DNA of 64,000 nucleotides, from NCBI GenBank assembly GCA_019671005.1, contig CM033715.1, positions 7,440,001 to 7,504,000 of the forward strand, read 5' to 3'. The notes below the pieces were generated by a model. The model did no database searches, had not been told where the DNA came from, and was given only the letters and a program-made list of their open reading frames with translations. A program made the position numbers and the translations under genes. The first letter of the stretch is position 1; every line of letters starts with the position of its first letter. Below are positions 1-11,315 of this stretch, in pieces. Origin of the DNA: Hibiscus mutabilis. Lineage: Eukaryota; Streptophyta; Magnoliopsida; Malvales; Malvaceae.

Positions 1-1
1 G

Positions 2-426
2 GTTAACGCTTATATAGATGCAGTTCTAGGGAACTTCATACTGGAGTACGATTGGAGGGTAGTTAGGCTAATACCAGATTTTTCCTGCCTCATCCTTTGC
101 CTTTATCAAAATTTTATAGTTGTCTGAAATCTTTTGTTTATCTCTCTCGATGTACAACCGTTGAGACACACCAAACCCCCTCGCTCAATTCTTGTAAAAT
201 ATCTATCCTTTCTGATTCCTCTAAGTGTAGAAAGCTAGACTGATACTCTGAAGTTCAAGTACAGATTAATCATGATGCCATGATCGATACTTCAGTTTCA
301 TGCTTTGCCTTATACCTACATGTGCTTACAACAGCTTTTGATAGTTCTATATTACTGAGCTTTTCCAAGCTCACGTTGTTTTTATCATCGCAGGTTAGAA
401 GAAATTTATCATGGTATAGTGGCTGA
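2..426 (+). CDS. Possible last two exons of an unrecognised gene
   Basis: A reading frame enters from the left edge and runs to base 58, followed by a GT donor at 59-60. A T-rich tract and CAG acceptor end at 393, and exon 394-426 ends in TGA. The joined frame has 29 residues, ending RRNLSWYSG; the first exon reads VNAYIDAVLGNFILEYDWR. Phase is preserved across the 335-bp intron. I do not recognise the family. The sequence after the stop to about 530 could be 3'UTR. The open frame is short and could be chance, so this is tentative. Confidence 0.3.
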
Positions 427-532
427 CATCAGTGTTTGGAGTTCTCTCGGCGCTGCTTTTGGAGTACGGTACTAGTACAGTCAGTGGGCATGTATGTCGT
501 GTATTGATTTATGTCATAGTCTGTAATATATT

Positions 533-767
533 TCTGAGATTCTGTTAAATGTTTAAATGATTTCCTGAAATGGTATTTTAACTAGAAGTTTATTTTCAGA
601 TTTAATGTGGTTAAAAAATATTTTTATGTGAATTTTTAAGCGTGTCGCATAGTCGGGTCTAGGGGTTACATTTCTGAGATTCTGTTAAATGTTTAAATTG
701 ATTTATGTCGTGACCCTAGTGTGACCTAAATTTAAGCGTGTCGCATAGCCGGGTCTATGGGTTACAT
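533..767. repeat. Two-unit tandem duplication
   Basis: A first unit at about 533-669 and a second at about 670-767 both start with TTCTGAGATTCTGTTAAATG and both end with TTTAAGCGTGTCGCATAG followed by GGGTCTA and GGTTACAT. The second unit lacks about 40 bp from the middle. No coding function is visible. The sequence from 768 to about 1280 holds nothing I can name. Confidence 0.6.
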
Positions 768-1280
768 TTTGCTTCATGATCGGAACAAACGTCACATATC
801 AAGGATTCAACCAATCAGAACAGCAACAAGGTTTCGACGCTGGAACAGGTGGTCCCCTCCGGGAGTAGCCTGAACAGAGTGTCGGCACAACATGTTGTGG
901 AAATATAGGGTGGTATGGGTTTGTGGCTGTGAACCCCTCTGTCCTGTCTTGGCATTAGGCTGTGCTTAGAAGTTTTTTAATCAGACTAACTATAATGCCC
1001 CTTCTCCTATAACTCTCATAATAAAATCTTTATCCCTTTCAAAATAAAAATGGAGCAAGTTATACAATTCTTGAATATCTACAAACTTATGAACATCAAT
1101 TAGTTTGATAAAATAACAAAGGAAGGACTGGCACAAGATTAGTTTGTCAGGTGAATCAAAGTACAACTAAATTAAACTAACATCTCTTGTTTGGTAAAAT
1201 AAATACAATAAAAAACACATTGGATCAGTTTTTATTGTATTGTTCATATTTCAAGATCAATTCGTAAACTAGTAAACAGA

Positions 1281-1705
1281 TTAATAGGGACGTTCTCCAA
1301 CATAGTTCCCTGGAGGATCATAGTTGCAAGTCACAAACCACCAGCCACTTGAGTATAATGCGAACACTCTCCGCCAATGCATTTATTGGAGGTATAGTCG
1401 TAGTGGGGCTTCTCGTCGATCCACAATTTCACTGCTTCTGCGCCGGTCAAGGCATAGGAGGCTTCGGCAAGGTTTTCGCCGTAGGGTCCATCCGAGTGAA
1501 TCAAGTCACAGTCTGCAATCCTTTTATTAGCATATTGCTGTGCATAGGCTGCAACGGTGGTATCCCATGTCATCGGTCCGACCCCGACCTGCGCACGAGC
1601 TGCATTGTGGACTGTAAGGTAGTCTTGAGGGGAGTTCTGTGCAAGGCAAACATGGGCAACAGTCAAAGCTACAAGGCAAATAGTTACTGGAAATTTGGTT
1701 CCCAT
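1281..1705 (-). pseudogene. PR-1 (pathogenesis-related 1, CAP family) pseudogene with internal deletion
   Basis: From ATG at 1703-1705 the frame encodes a signal peptide (hydrophobic core VTICLVALTVAHVCLA), then a PR-1 mature start QNSPQDYL, HNAARAQVGVGPMTWD, GPYGENLA and SHYTQV. After HYTQV about 19 residues expected in the family (the VVW...LGCAR block up to the Asn-Gly) are missing and the frame shifts, giving a stop four codons later. In the next frame the normal PR-1 tail resumes (WWFVTCNYDPPGNYVGERPY) and ends at TAA 1281-1283. The gene is single-exon, as is usual for PR-1. The lost segment includes part of the CAP1 signature and one conserved Cys. The intact relative is at 11316-11822. 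A functional 124-residue product is unlikely. Confidence 0.9.
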
Positions 1706-1876
1706 TTTCCCAGTATCTTGAAAATGCCACTGTTAATTGCAGTTTTTAAATGAGACATGGAGTATACAAGGAACCTTAATCTTTTTGTATCTGAAATTTA
1801 TACACATTAAAGTAATTTGATTATAACTTACCATTTATGGTGGTGTAGATTTTTTCTCTTTTTATTTTTTTTAATT
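1706..1876. other. Upstream flank of the PR-1 pseudogene
   Basis: AT-rich sequence that would be the promoter and 5'UTR of the pseudogene. I see no clear TATA box or other element. Confidence 0.4.
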
Positions 1877-2219
1877 TGGGATAAACATCATCATTGGTCA
1901 CTAAACTCTTCTCGTTTTCCTGTTTTGGTCACTAAACTATTATTTTGTGCAAAATAGTCATAATGTTATGGGTTTTTTTTTCTTATTTTGGTCACCCTTC
2001 GTTAAAAAACTCATTGAAAAACATGGAAGCGAGAATAATTTAGTGACCAAAATAGAAAAGAAGCAATAGGCTGGTGACCAAAACAGAGAAAAAGTAACAT
2101 CAGTGACAAAAATAGAAGAAAAAAAGTAACGTTAGTGATGATATTGCTCAAAATAATAGTTTGGTGACCAAAACAGGAAAGCATAAATAGTTTAGTGATC
2201 ATTTGTGATGTTTACCCTT
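1877..2219. mobile_element. Foldback/MITE, family with GTCACTAAACTATTATTTTG arms
   Basis: The left arm from about 1877 (GGGATAAACATCATCATTGGTCACTAAACT...) matches the reverse complement of the right arm ending near 2219 over about 75 bp, including GTTTTGGTCACTAAACTATT. There is no coding capacity. A fragment of the same family is at 16325-16412. A target duplication was not identified with confidence. Confidence 0.7.
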
Positions 2220-3333
2220 AAATTTGTTACGACGGTAATGTCACCATCTTTGTCCAACGTGTGTATTCTCCTAATATTTAGGTTAAATTATATCATAGAT
2301 CACTCAATTATGGATATGATTATAACTGAGTCATTTAATTTTTGAAAAGTTGCGAATGAATCACTCAGTTAATTGATTGCTACAAACATGTCAATTGCCA
2401 TTAAAAATGAATCGAACGTGAAATTTTCAATTACAATCAGATCACTATGTTTATCAATTGTATTAATCAGATCATTCAATCTATCGATTGTTACAATCAT
2501 ATCACTCAATTATAACTACAAAATTAACGTATGTATCATTTTTAATGATATGGTGGCACATTCGTAACAATAAGGGTGATATTGCAAAATCCGACAAATG
2601 TTAAGGCAAAAAGTACAATTATGCTTAAATTACATAATGTAATTGATCGTAAAATATCAATATCCACTTATTTAGGCATGTGCGGTTTATAATGGGTCAA
2701 ATTAACTTTGGATTGGACGAGACATGGGTAATAAGTTTAGGCCTAGATCAGGCTTTAAATTATTTGGAAGAGATAATAGCATTTTAAAGGTTTGTTTTTG
2801 TTTTGACAAAAGAAATTTTATTAATGGGAAAAAATATGTAATCATTTTCTCTCATTTTTGGTGCTCTATTTATTTCTTAACATTAAAAAAAATAAGTTGA
2901 TAGTTTAAGATTAGAGTTTAGAATATTAGATGTAGGGTGTAATTTTTAAGGTTTAAGATTTAAAATTTGACTTTTTAATGTTTAGATATAAAAAGGACAA
3001 TAAAAGAGGGACGGAAGATTTTTGTTCGACATGAAAAAAAGTAAAAATTATTATTAGAAATTACAAACCGATACATTAATATCTCTTGTCTTCAAAAAGA
3101 ACACAACAAAAAATAAAACAATTAGACAATAACCAAAACATTAAAACTCTCTAAAAACTAACAAGGAATATTTCATTTAAATCGACCATTCATAATTGCA
3201 TTCTAGTCTAACCGTCATCTAATTATTTGATGTCGAATTCGGGTCGAATAAATAAATACTATCAAAATCTCAAGAGACCATATTACATTAACAATACACA
3301 AAAAATAGTTGGTCTGAAATAATGTATTATCTT
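2220..3333. other. AT-rich spacer
   Basis: No gene. From about 2281 to 2640 the motif ATCACTCAATTA and close variants recur, and similar sequence occurs near 38240, so this is probably an old dispersed repeat. Nothing else is recognisable. Confidence 0.4.
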
Positions 3334-3550
3334 TGTTGTGAATAAAGAACAAGAACAAGACGAGAGACAAAGAGAAAGACTTGTATTATATTCTCAAAGT
3401 AAGGTTGTGTACAATACTTTTTTCAAACTCTATATTTATAGGCATAAGATGGAAACCCTAATTTCAATGGGTATTAAACCCTAATAATAAAGTACATTAA
3501 AGTCTCATTTAATATATGGATATCCACCATAAATAAAGATATTCATAACA
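3334..3550 (-). repeat. 3' LTR of the copia element (element orientation)
   Basis: 217 bp, TGTT...AACA ends. Immediately inside it on the minus strand is the purine tract CCAAGGGGGAG (3551-3561), the expected polypurine tract. It is about 15 bp shorter than its partner, with several substitutions, which suggests an insertion that is not recent. Confidence 0.85.
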
Positions 3551-5238
3551 CTCCCCCTTGGATATCCATAAAGATAATGTATCTCGTTATAACCTTAATA
3601 AGGTAAAAGCCCTGTGGAAAAAATTCTTAGTGAAGGAAAAAAAGTACACACATCTTTGATACGCATAGCATGTTGCCTCGTTAAAAACCTTACTAGGAAA
3701 AACCATTGGGACAAAACCTTGGTTAAGGGAAAAAGAGTGCAACACGTATTTACTCTCCCTCATGAAAAAATCACATAAGATCTTTGAATCTTCATAATTC
3801 AATCTTGAATATAATCTTCAAATGTTGAAGTAGACTATGCACTAGTGAATAGATCTTACAAATTACTGCTTGAAAGGATTCATCGAATACTATTTTTCTG
3901 AAGATCATGAGGGACGAAACTTTTAAGAAATATGTTTCGTTTTCTCACATTTGATGTATCCACCTTGAGATATAAATTTTGCATTATCTCTACACAAGAT
4001 AGCTTGCATCTTATCTTGTGAAAGCAATTCACATATCTTCTGGATATGTTTAGCCAAACATATATTTCGGCTTTTCCTCATGCATAGCAATTATTTACAT
4101 GTCTGGAAAGGCATCAAGTTTTGAAAGATCTAAAGGGTGATCGAAGAATATGCATTATGCATGTAAAGTCTCTTTAAACATTTTTCTGTCTATGTCGAAT
4201 GATGCACAAGGATTCCATTTTTAAGGAGGTCTCTTCATGAGTGTCAACGATATTTAAATTATCAACATACACAACAACAACAGTGACAAATCTAGAGATA
4301 AACCTCTTAATAAAAAAATGCTCGGGGAAATTGAATCATTCTTATATCCTTCCGCTAATAAGTGTTCATTGAGGCGATTATACAATATGCATCCAATTTT
4401 CATAAATAGATAAGTTCAATTTGATTGAATAATGTTCTCGAGAACTTGAATTATCTGCTTCTGCAGTCTAAATCCTTCCGAAATTTTCATGTAAATATTA
4501 TTATCAGTAGGCTCATACAAATAGGATATAACGACATCCATTAGGCAGAAACTAAGTCTTTTATTACTAGACTAATAAAAATCTTTTGCATCCACCATCT
4601 GAGAGTATGTTTTCTCATAATCAATTCTATGTCTTTGTGAGAATCCTTGCAATCAAACGAGTTTTATATCTCACAATTTCCCCTTTTTCATTTCTCTTTC
4701 TCACAAAGACTCCTTTATGCCTACGGGCTTTACACCTCCCAATGTATGAACTATAGGCCCGAATACTTCTCCTTTCGAAAGAGATTTTAGTTTTGCCTCA
4801 ATTGCTTCTCTCTATTTTGGCCAATCATTTCTTTGTTTACATTGTCCAATTGACAATAGTTCATGATCCACATCAAAATCTCTAGTGCTATATTGCATGC
4901 AAATGTATTATCAACGTTGAGTTGATTTCAGTTCCACTTATTACCAGACATGACATAATCTATTGAGATTTCTTTATTATCAGGTACCCGAGTCATTTCA
5001 ATGTCTCTGTTGGAGACCTTTTAATCTCTTTTAGAGATTTTCATAATACGTTGATTCCTCGATCACACCATCATAAAATATAGCTCATTTTATTTTTGGA
5101 GGATTTTTATCTTTGGAACCTACTTGTCTACCACGCTACAGGCGTAAGTTAGACTCATTAGCAACTAGAGTTTGTCCTTCTGGGACATCAAATTTAATCG
5201 GAGCATTCATAGCTGGTATATGTGACTTAGCAACTCTT

Positions 5239-5634
5239 TTAGGGTGAGCAAAAACCATCTGGCAATTGATTTGCTAAGTTTTGTACATGAATTATCCTTT
5301 GAAATTTCAGTTCACATTGACATCGTTGAGTACGTGGATCAAAATAAGATAATGATAATTCATTCCAATATATTTCTTTTCCCAGCTGTGTATTTTCTCC
5401 CCCTAATGTTGGAAAAACTGACTCATTAAAATGACAGTCAGTAAATCGAGTTATAAATAAATTCCCCATATGAAGCACGAGATATTTAATTATCGAAGGG
5501 GATTTAAATTTGAAATATATTCTTAACCTCCTTTGAGGACTCATCTTTGTACGTTGTGGTGGAGCAATTAAAACATATATCTCACACCCAAAAATTCTAA
5601 GATGAGAACTATTTGATTCCTGACCAAAAACCAT
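5239..5634 (-). pseudogene. Copia pol fragment: integrase C-terminal region
   Basis: The longest surviving open piece of the copia polyprotein. Residues SHLRIFGCEIYV, APPQRTKMSPQRRL, YLVLHMGNLF and FTDCHFNESVFP correspond to the conserved stretch between the integrase core and reverse transcriptase in plant copia Pol proteins. It stays open for 131 codons, but its neighbours are interrupted by stops. It is not a functional gene on its own. Confidence 0.85.
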
Positions 5635-8328
5635 ATGTAATGGGGAGAACTTATGATAATTTGTTGGCTTGATGAGAATTAGTGATGTTGCATATAAAAT
5701 GACATGTCACCAACATTATCAAGAGTGGTTATCTTTATAGGGTAATCTGAAAAATGTGCTCATAATTTTATCAATTGAGCAAGTAACCTCACAAACTCCA
5801 AGTTGCGGGTTGATAACAAGGATACATATGACCATCTTGTTGATGCATCGATTAAAACCGTAAAATATCTAGATGATCTATAAGAAGGGTGTATGGGCCC
5901 ACATATATCACCTTGTATATGTTCCAGAAAATTAATAGATTCATAATCTATCTTAGTTGGTGATGGTTGAATAATCTATTTGCCTTGAGAGCAAGCATCA
6001 CATGAAAAACATTACTTTGAAGAATCTATTAGTTCTTCAATGAATAACCACATAAAGTATGAATAGCTTTTCGCATCATAATTGAACTGGGATGGCCTAA
6101 CTGGTCATGCCAAATAATAAACTTATCAGTAAACTTTTGGTTTACAATAGCATGAGCTTCAATTTGTACTAATTCTAGTGTAGTACAATTCGGATGACAA
6201 TGCATGTAATTTTGTCAAATTTTTCTCATTGCCTTGGTTTATACTCGTAATATGGAGATAGTCAGCATCCCTTTGACTAATAGTCATAATATGATATTCA
6301 TTTCAGTGAATATCTTTCAATAAGTCTCTTTGCAATTTTGGCTAGTATAACGCATTGTGAATATAGAATAGAGTTCCATTTAGAAATAACATATTTGCTC
6401 TTCCGGAGCCTTCTATGATATTAGTACTTCCGGATATAGTACTCGCATTATTTCCTTGCATTTTAAATGGGAAAATATGTATAATTATGCACTTTTCAAT
6501 ATGTGCTTTATTCCATTCACTTCGGGGAATGGAAAATATGTGCTTTGTACCATTCACTTCAGGGAATGAAAAATATTAAATATAGCACATATCAAATTAA
6601 TTATCTATCAAAGATAATGTCACAAGAACTTATTACATACTTCTGGAGCATTGATATTTTAGTACTTTGAGATATAGTACTCACATTTCCCCCCTTGCAT
6701 TTAAATGGAAAAATAGTTCTTATGCTTAAGTATAGTATGAGTACTTGCACTGTCTGCTAAGCATAAATTGCCACAATTCATTGTATATTTTATTTCGGAA
6801 GTAATCATATTCTTCAAAGGATAAATTAACATAAAGCATAAATAAATAATATGTAAAATAAATTAATATAAAGTAAATTACATAAATAAATAATAAATAA
6901 AATAAATTAACATAAAACAAAATAAATAAAGGATCAATCATTCCCTTTAGAGGTTATAAGAGAAATAAAAAAAATCCGAATTATTCCCTTCAAGGGTTAT
7001 GAGAAAATCAACAATATCTAATTGAGTTGGACCAAAAACGCCATAATTATTTTCGCCATAAACAAAATTTTTTATATTTTCTTTCATTTATCATTCATGA
7101 TTATGGATAAAAGTCCATAATGCTTCGGCGTTCAGCAAATACAAAGCCAATGATTTAAGTTGCCACATCTATAACACATAGATTCCTCTTTCTTGGAATA
7201 ATATTTTGCACTATTGTCATCTTTATTGTTCCACTTGTGGGGGGTATAATTATTCTAAAAATGACCATAATGTCTATGTCCATAGCCTTGATCATGACCA
7301 CAACTACTAATGTGGCGTTTATTTTTTTTGTTATAAAATCTCACATTCACTTTAGGGAATAAAGTGGAGCTAGTGGGCCCTTAAAACATTTTTCGCAATA
7401 TTGTGTCTGATGACAACATTATTTGCATTGAAAGTGGAGTATGTTTTTTCTAACATATCATCATCAGTAATATTTTGACCACATAACTTCAATTGTAAAG
7501 TAATTTGAAACATAACAGATTTATACTCGCTTACTGATTTAAAATCTTACAATTTCAGATGCAACCAACCATATTGAGCTTTAGATAGAATAACAGTTTT
7601 CTGATGGTCATATCATTCCTTTGGATTATTCTAAGGAATAAGATGATTTTTCACCGTTAAATATTCAGATTTCAACCCTTCATGGAGGTGACGGCAAAGA
7701 AGTATAATGGCACTGGCCTTATTTTGAGCAGATTATTCCAAATATTTAATCCTCGTACGCGGCATTGTTAAACCAGTTCACAAGGTCCTTTAAAAACCTT
7801 CTTTGAGACCAATAACCTCGCAAAACGGGATGTTCAGCCAATATAATTGGATTAAACCAACAAAACAGAGAACATAAATCACCATAATTTATAACAGTCT
7901 TCTTGTAGATCATAAATCACCACAATTTATTGCACTTTAAAATCGTAATTTAAAGAATAAAAATAAAAATAGAGTTTACCGATATTGATTTTCCTCTCGA
8001 GGACAATGTAGATATAAATGACCAAGATAACTCTTCATAATCTCTTTATGTAATATCTCTTTCCAAGCCATCATGTAAAACTCAAAATATGGTTAAAAAT
8101 ACCAACTTTAACCAATAAAATACCATAAATATAATCATTATAAGAATAATTGTCATTCTTAAACAAATACACAACTATAAGGATGTATAAGTAAGAATGA
8201 TTAATCGATGCAATTACTAACCTCCAGCGAGTAAATAAATATAATCACTATAATGATTTTATATTGTTTAATGTATAAACAACTCATTCCCTCCAATGTT
8301 TAATGAATTCTTTCATATTAAAGTAAGT

Positions 8329-8408
8329 AAATAATAATAATAATAATAATAATAGTTTCATATTATTATTGAGAGAAATCAAGTCATGCCGAATAATAAT
8401 AATAATGA
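8329..8408. repeat. (AAT)n microsatellite inside the copia element
   Basis: Two runs of AAT/ATA triplets at about 8329-8354 and 8394-8408, separated by a short unique segment with ATTATTATT in the opposite sense. Confidence 0.7.
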
Positions 8409-8809
8409 TTAATCAATTGCTATATCGAAATATATGATAGAATAATTTTGTATGTATTCTTATCATATGATAATAGTAATAAGTGATATTTCAAGAAGCA
8501 TACCATAATATCAATACAAACCAAACACGGTCAGATCATCTCTGTCAATCGTCTTTTAATTTATGAGGAGTCACAAACTCATCTCTACCGAATGCTCAAA
8601 ATTCAAATAAAATCAAACATACTTCTATGCCTTTCAAAAAATAATAAGAAAAAATAAGTTAAAATATATAAAGAGAAAGACAATCAATAACTAAAAAAAT
8701 AAGGAGAAAAGCTTATATTTGATTTATCCTATAATCGAATTATTTCAGTAACTTCTTTTGGATTTGAACAATGAAGACCTCAGTTGATTAAAGTATCGTG
8801 CTGATAACG

Positions 8810-9041
8810 TGTTGTGAATAAAGTAAAGAACAAAATAGATGAACAAGATGAGAGACAAAAAGAGAGACTTGTATTATATTCTCAAAGTAAGGTAGTGTAC
8901 AATACTTTTTCTAAACTCTATATTTATAGGTATAAAATGGAAACCCTAATTTCAATGAGTATTAAACCCTAATAATAATAAAGTACATTAAAGTCTCATT
9001 TAATATATGGATATCCACCATAAATAAAAATATTCATAATA
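8810..9041 (-). repeat. 5' LTR of the copia element (element orientation)
   Basis: 232 bp, closely matching 3334-3550. On the minus strand it begins TATTATGAATA (normally TGTTATG) and ends TTCACAACA. Next to it on the inner side is CGTTATCAGCACGATACT (minus strand of 8792-8809), the place of the primer-binding site; it shares the TATCAG core with copia sites that pair with initiator tRNA-Met. Confidence 0.8.
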
Positions 9042-9249
9042 CTCTTATCATTATCATTTCATTTTTTTATCCAACATTTATCATTTTTATCCAATCCGCA
9101 AGCTCACCTTTGATCACTCTCGGTCTTTCACTTTTAAATTTCAAAATTTTCTTTTTTAATGAATGATTCAAATTTCAAAGTAAAGGTAACTTTTTGACTT
9201 GATGGTAAATATAGAATTTATCACGTGTTGCCGCAGTTTGATGCATGAA

Positions 9250-9262
9250 GGGGGGGGGGGGG
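9250..9262. repeat. Poly-G tract
   Basis: Thirteen consecutive G residues in otherwise AT-rich sequence. Tract length may be affected by sequencing. Confidence 0.9.
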
Positions 9263-9292
9263 ATATTTGATGTATAGTACTTAAATATAAGG

Positions 9293-9819
9293 CTTTGTCT
9301 AGCATATGCATGTATACATGTCAAGAGTTATTTAAGAGTTTACATTAAATATAAAATTTTATTAAAAAAATTTTAACATTCAATATATTATAAAACCCTA
9401 AAAAATTCTATTGATAAAACTCCTATTCAATGTATTATTAAACCATAAAACCCTAAACCAAAACCATATGCCTTAAACTATAAAATTTTAAACCCTAAAA
9501 CCCTAACCATAAACAATAAAACTATAAACCTTAAACTCTAAACTATAAAACCATAAACCTTAAACACTAAATCATAAACTATAAAACCCTATTCTAAAAC
9601 CATAAATCATAATACCCTAACCCTAAACACTAACCTGCACCCTAGACCATAAAACCATAAATCATAAACCCTATTACATTAAATGAGAGTTTTTTAATAG
9701 AATCTTTTAAGGTTTTATAATACATTGAATGATAGAGATTTTTTTCAAATAAAACTTGTATTTAATGTAAGCTCTTAAATTGCCCCTAACTTATGTATAT
9801 ATGCATAGGTTAGATAAAG
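9293..9819. mobile_element. Foldback element with long arms around a telomere-like core
   Basis: The left arm (about 9293-9435) and the reverse complement of the right arm (about 9685-9819) match over roughly 140 bp, for example TTTAAGAGTTTACATTAAAT against TTTAAGAGCTTACATTAAAT, and ATTCAATATATTATAAAACC against ATTCAATGTATTATAAAACC. Between the arms, 9430-9680 is a degenerate CCCTAAA-like repeat (ACCCTAAACC, AAACCCTAAAACCCTAACC and variants). It has no coding capacity. It is probably a non-autonomous DNA transposon; superfamily unassigned. Confidence 0.75.
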
Positions 9820-9824
9820 TCTAA

Positions 9825-10522
9825 GGCCCTGTTTGGCAATTAGCAGATAGCTGATAGCAGATTACATTAACTAATAACGGATAGTTGATTTGACTAGCAG
9901 ATTGTATAAAAGTGTTTGGTAAAATTAACTAATAGCTTATAGTTGTTTGATTATTTAAACAAGCAAAATGACATATAAGGACATGATTATATTCAATATT
10001 TGTTTGAATAGTTTCTTAGTTATCAATATTTTGTATCTATTAATATTAATTAGATTATAGAATCAATTTTTTTACTATAACATTACTAAACATATTTGAA
10101 GGATCTATATATTAAATTTATTATTTATGTAATTATTTTTAATATAATTTTATTGATTATTAAATTTAAATACAAATATAAATGTGTGAGAGTAAAAAGA
10201 AAAAATAAAAAAATTAATTTACAAATGTCACAATGTAAATAGTGAGCGTGAAGAATTAAAATAAAAAGATTAAATTTAGGTTATTTGGATATTTTTTTTA
10301 TAAATGTTAAGGACAAAAAAGTCTTTATAACTCTTATGTCAAAATCTCTAATTTTAAAAAGCTCATATTAGCAGCTTTTTCAAAATTAGAGGTTTCACCC
10401 TAATTCATTATTTCAATTCGTTATTCACCAAACATCCAAATTAGCGAATTTGACCTGTCAAACTTCTAATATTAGCTCAAACTTTTAATTTTAGCTCAAA
10501 CCGCTATTTACCAAATATGACC
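9825..10522. mobile_element. Possible non-autonomous DNA transposon with GGCCCTGTTTGG-type ends
   Basis: The left end GGCCCTGTTTGGCAATTAGC resembles the reverse complement of the right end, GGTCATATTTGGTAAATAGC. Both ends are followed by repeated AGC motifs (GCAGATAGCTGATAGCAG on the left, TTTGAGCTAAAATT on the right). Ends of this type occur in plant hAT-like MITEs. I could not establish a clean target duplication. It abuts the preceding foldback element almost directly. Confidence 0.45.
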
Positions 10523-11315
10523 TAAATATAATTAAAAATGATAATAATGATCAACTCAGCTATGATTTTAGTAAAAGAAATGGATGGTATTCATCTTAGA
10601 ATATATAAATTTAAATAATTTTATTTGTAAAATGTGTGTGCATTGCTCAATGAACTAAATAGAGTTTGAGAAGAGACTTGGCCAGTCAAATTTTTTTTGC
10701 CTGTTCCAACGATTTGAGTATTTATTAAATTAAATTTTTATTTTTATAGTTTTTATTTAAATATTTTTTACAAATTGATCTGAACGCAAGTTAAATAATT
10801 TAATCAATTTTAATATTTGATTTTAATTCGGTTCCTATACATAAAGAATATACGAAGGTTGTGAAGACACCTAAACTTGACATTTTGAGGCACTTGTTCA
10901 CCCACCATGTATAGGACCAATAAATCTTCATATTTATATGTTCTTATATATTCAATAATAGAACCAATCGTATATGTGTGTTTTTTTTTTTTTTATCATG
11001 CATAATGAAACCACAAAAGAGACCCCGTGAATTGCAACCTCTCCCAATTTTGTCTGCTTTTTCCTTGTGCGTATTACAAACATTAAATTATATTGAATCT
11101 TGTTAGGTGATTCGAAACAACGAACAGTTAATTTATAAAAACAAATACATAACATGTCTGCAAATATCTTCGAAAGTTTGTTCATACAGGATAGACGTTG
11201 AACACAAATTTTAAAATTACTTCATATTTAGAACAAAGATCAAACCTTCGATCACTACATTCTTTCCGTTTTAGTTACAAGGAATTAAAGGGAGTATGAA
11301 GCGGAATAATGGTAC
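10523..11315. other. Spacer and 3' flank of the PR-1 gene
   Basis: AT-rich, no gene seen. About 11190-11315 is probably 3'UTR and downstream sequence of the minus-strand PR-1 gene. Confidence 0.4.

Larger units (their letters stand above)
3334..9041 (-). mobile_element. Degenerate Ty1/copia LTR retrotransposon
   Basis: Two related terminal repeats (3334-3550 and 8810-9041) flank an interior with copia protein remnants, all readable on the minus strand. In element order these are a gag zinc knuckle CYRCGNLNHWLCIC (CX2CX4HX4C, near 7135-7176), an integrase core start with GDICGPIH (near 5885-5935), the integrase C-terminal region (5239-5634, frame RIFGCEIYVLIAPPQRTKM), reverse transcriptase pieces (DYEKTYSPMVD and MDVVISYLYEPTDNNIYMK, near 4460-4640; YVDN in place of YVDD near 4260-4290), and a tail near 3587-3802. 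Integrase before reverse transcriptase is the Ty1/copia order. Stops and frameshifts are frequent, so it is dead. The flanks ATCTT (3329-3333) and CTCTT (9042-9046) look like a 5-bp target duplication with one change. Confidence 0.9.

Noticed and set aside
9430..9680. Interstitial telomere repeat
   Set aside because: The CCCTAAA units are too irregular, and they sit between transposon-like arms, so a chromosome-end fusion scar is not supported.
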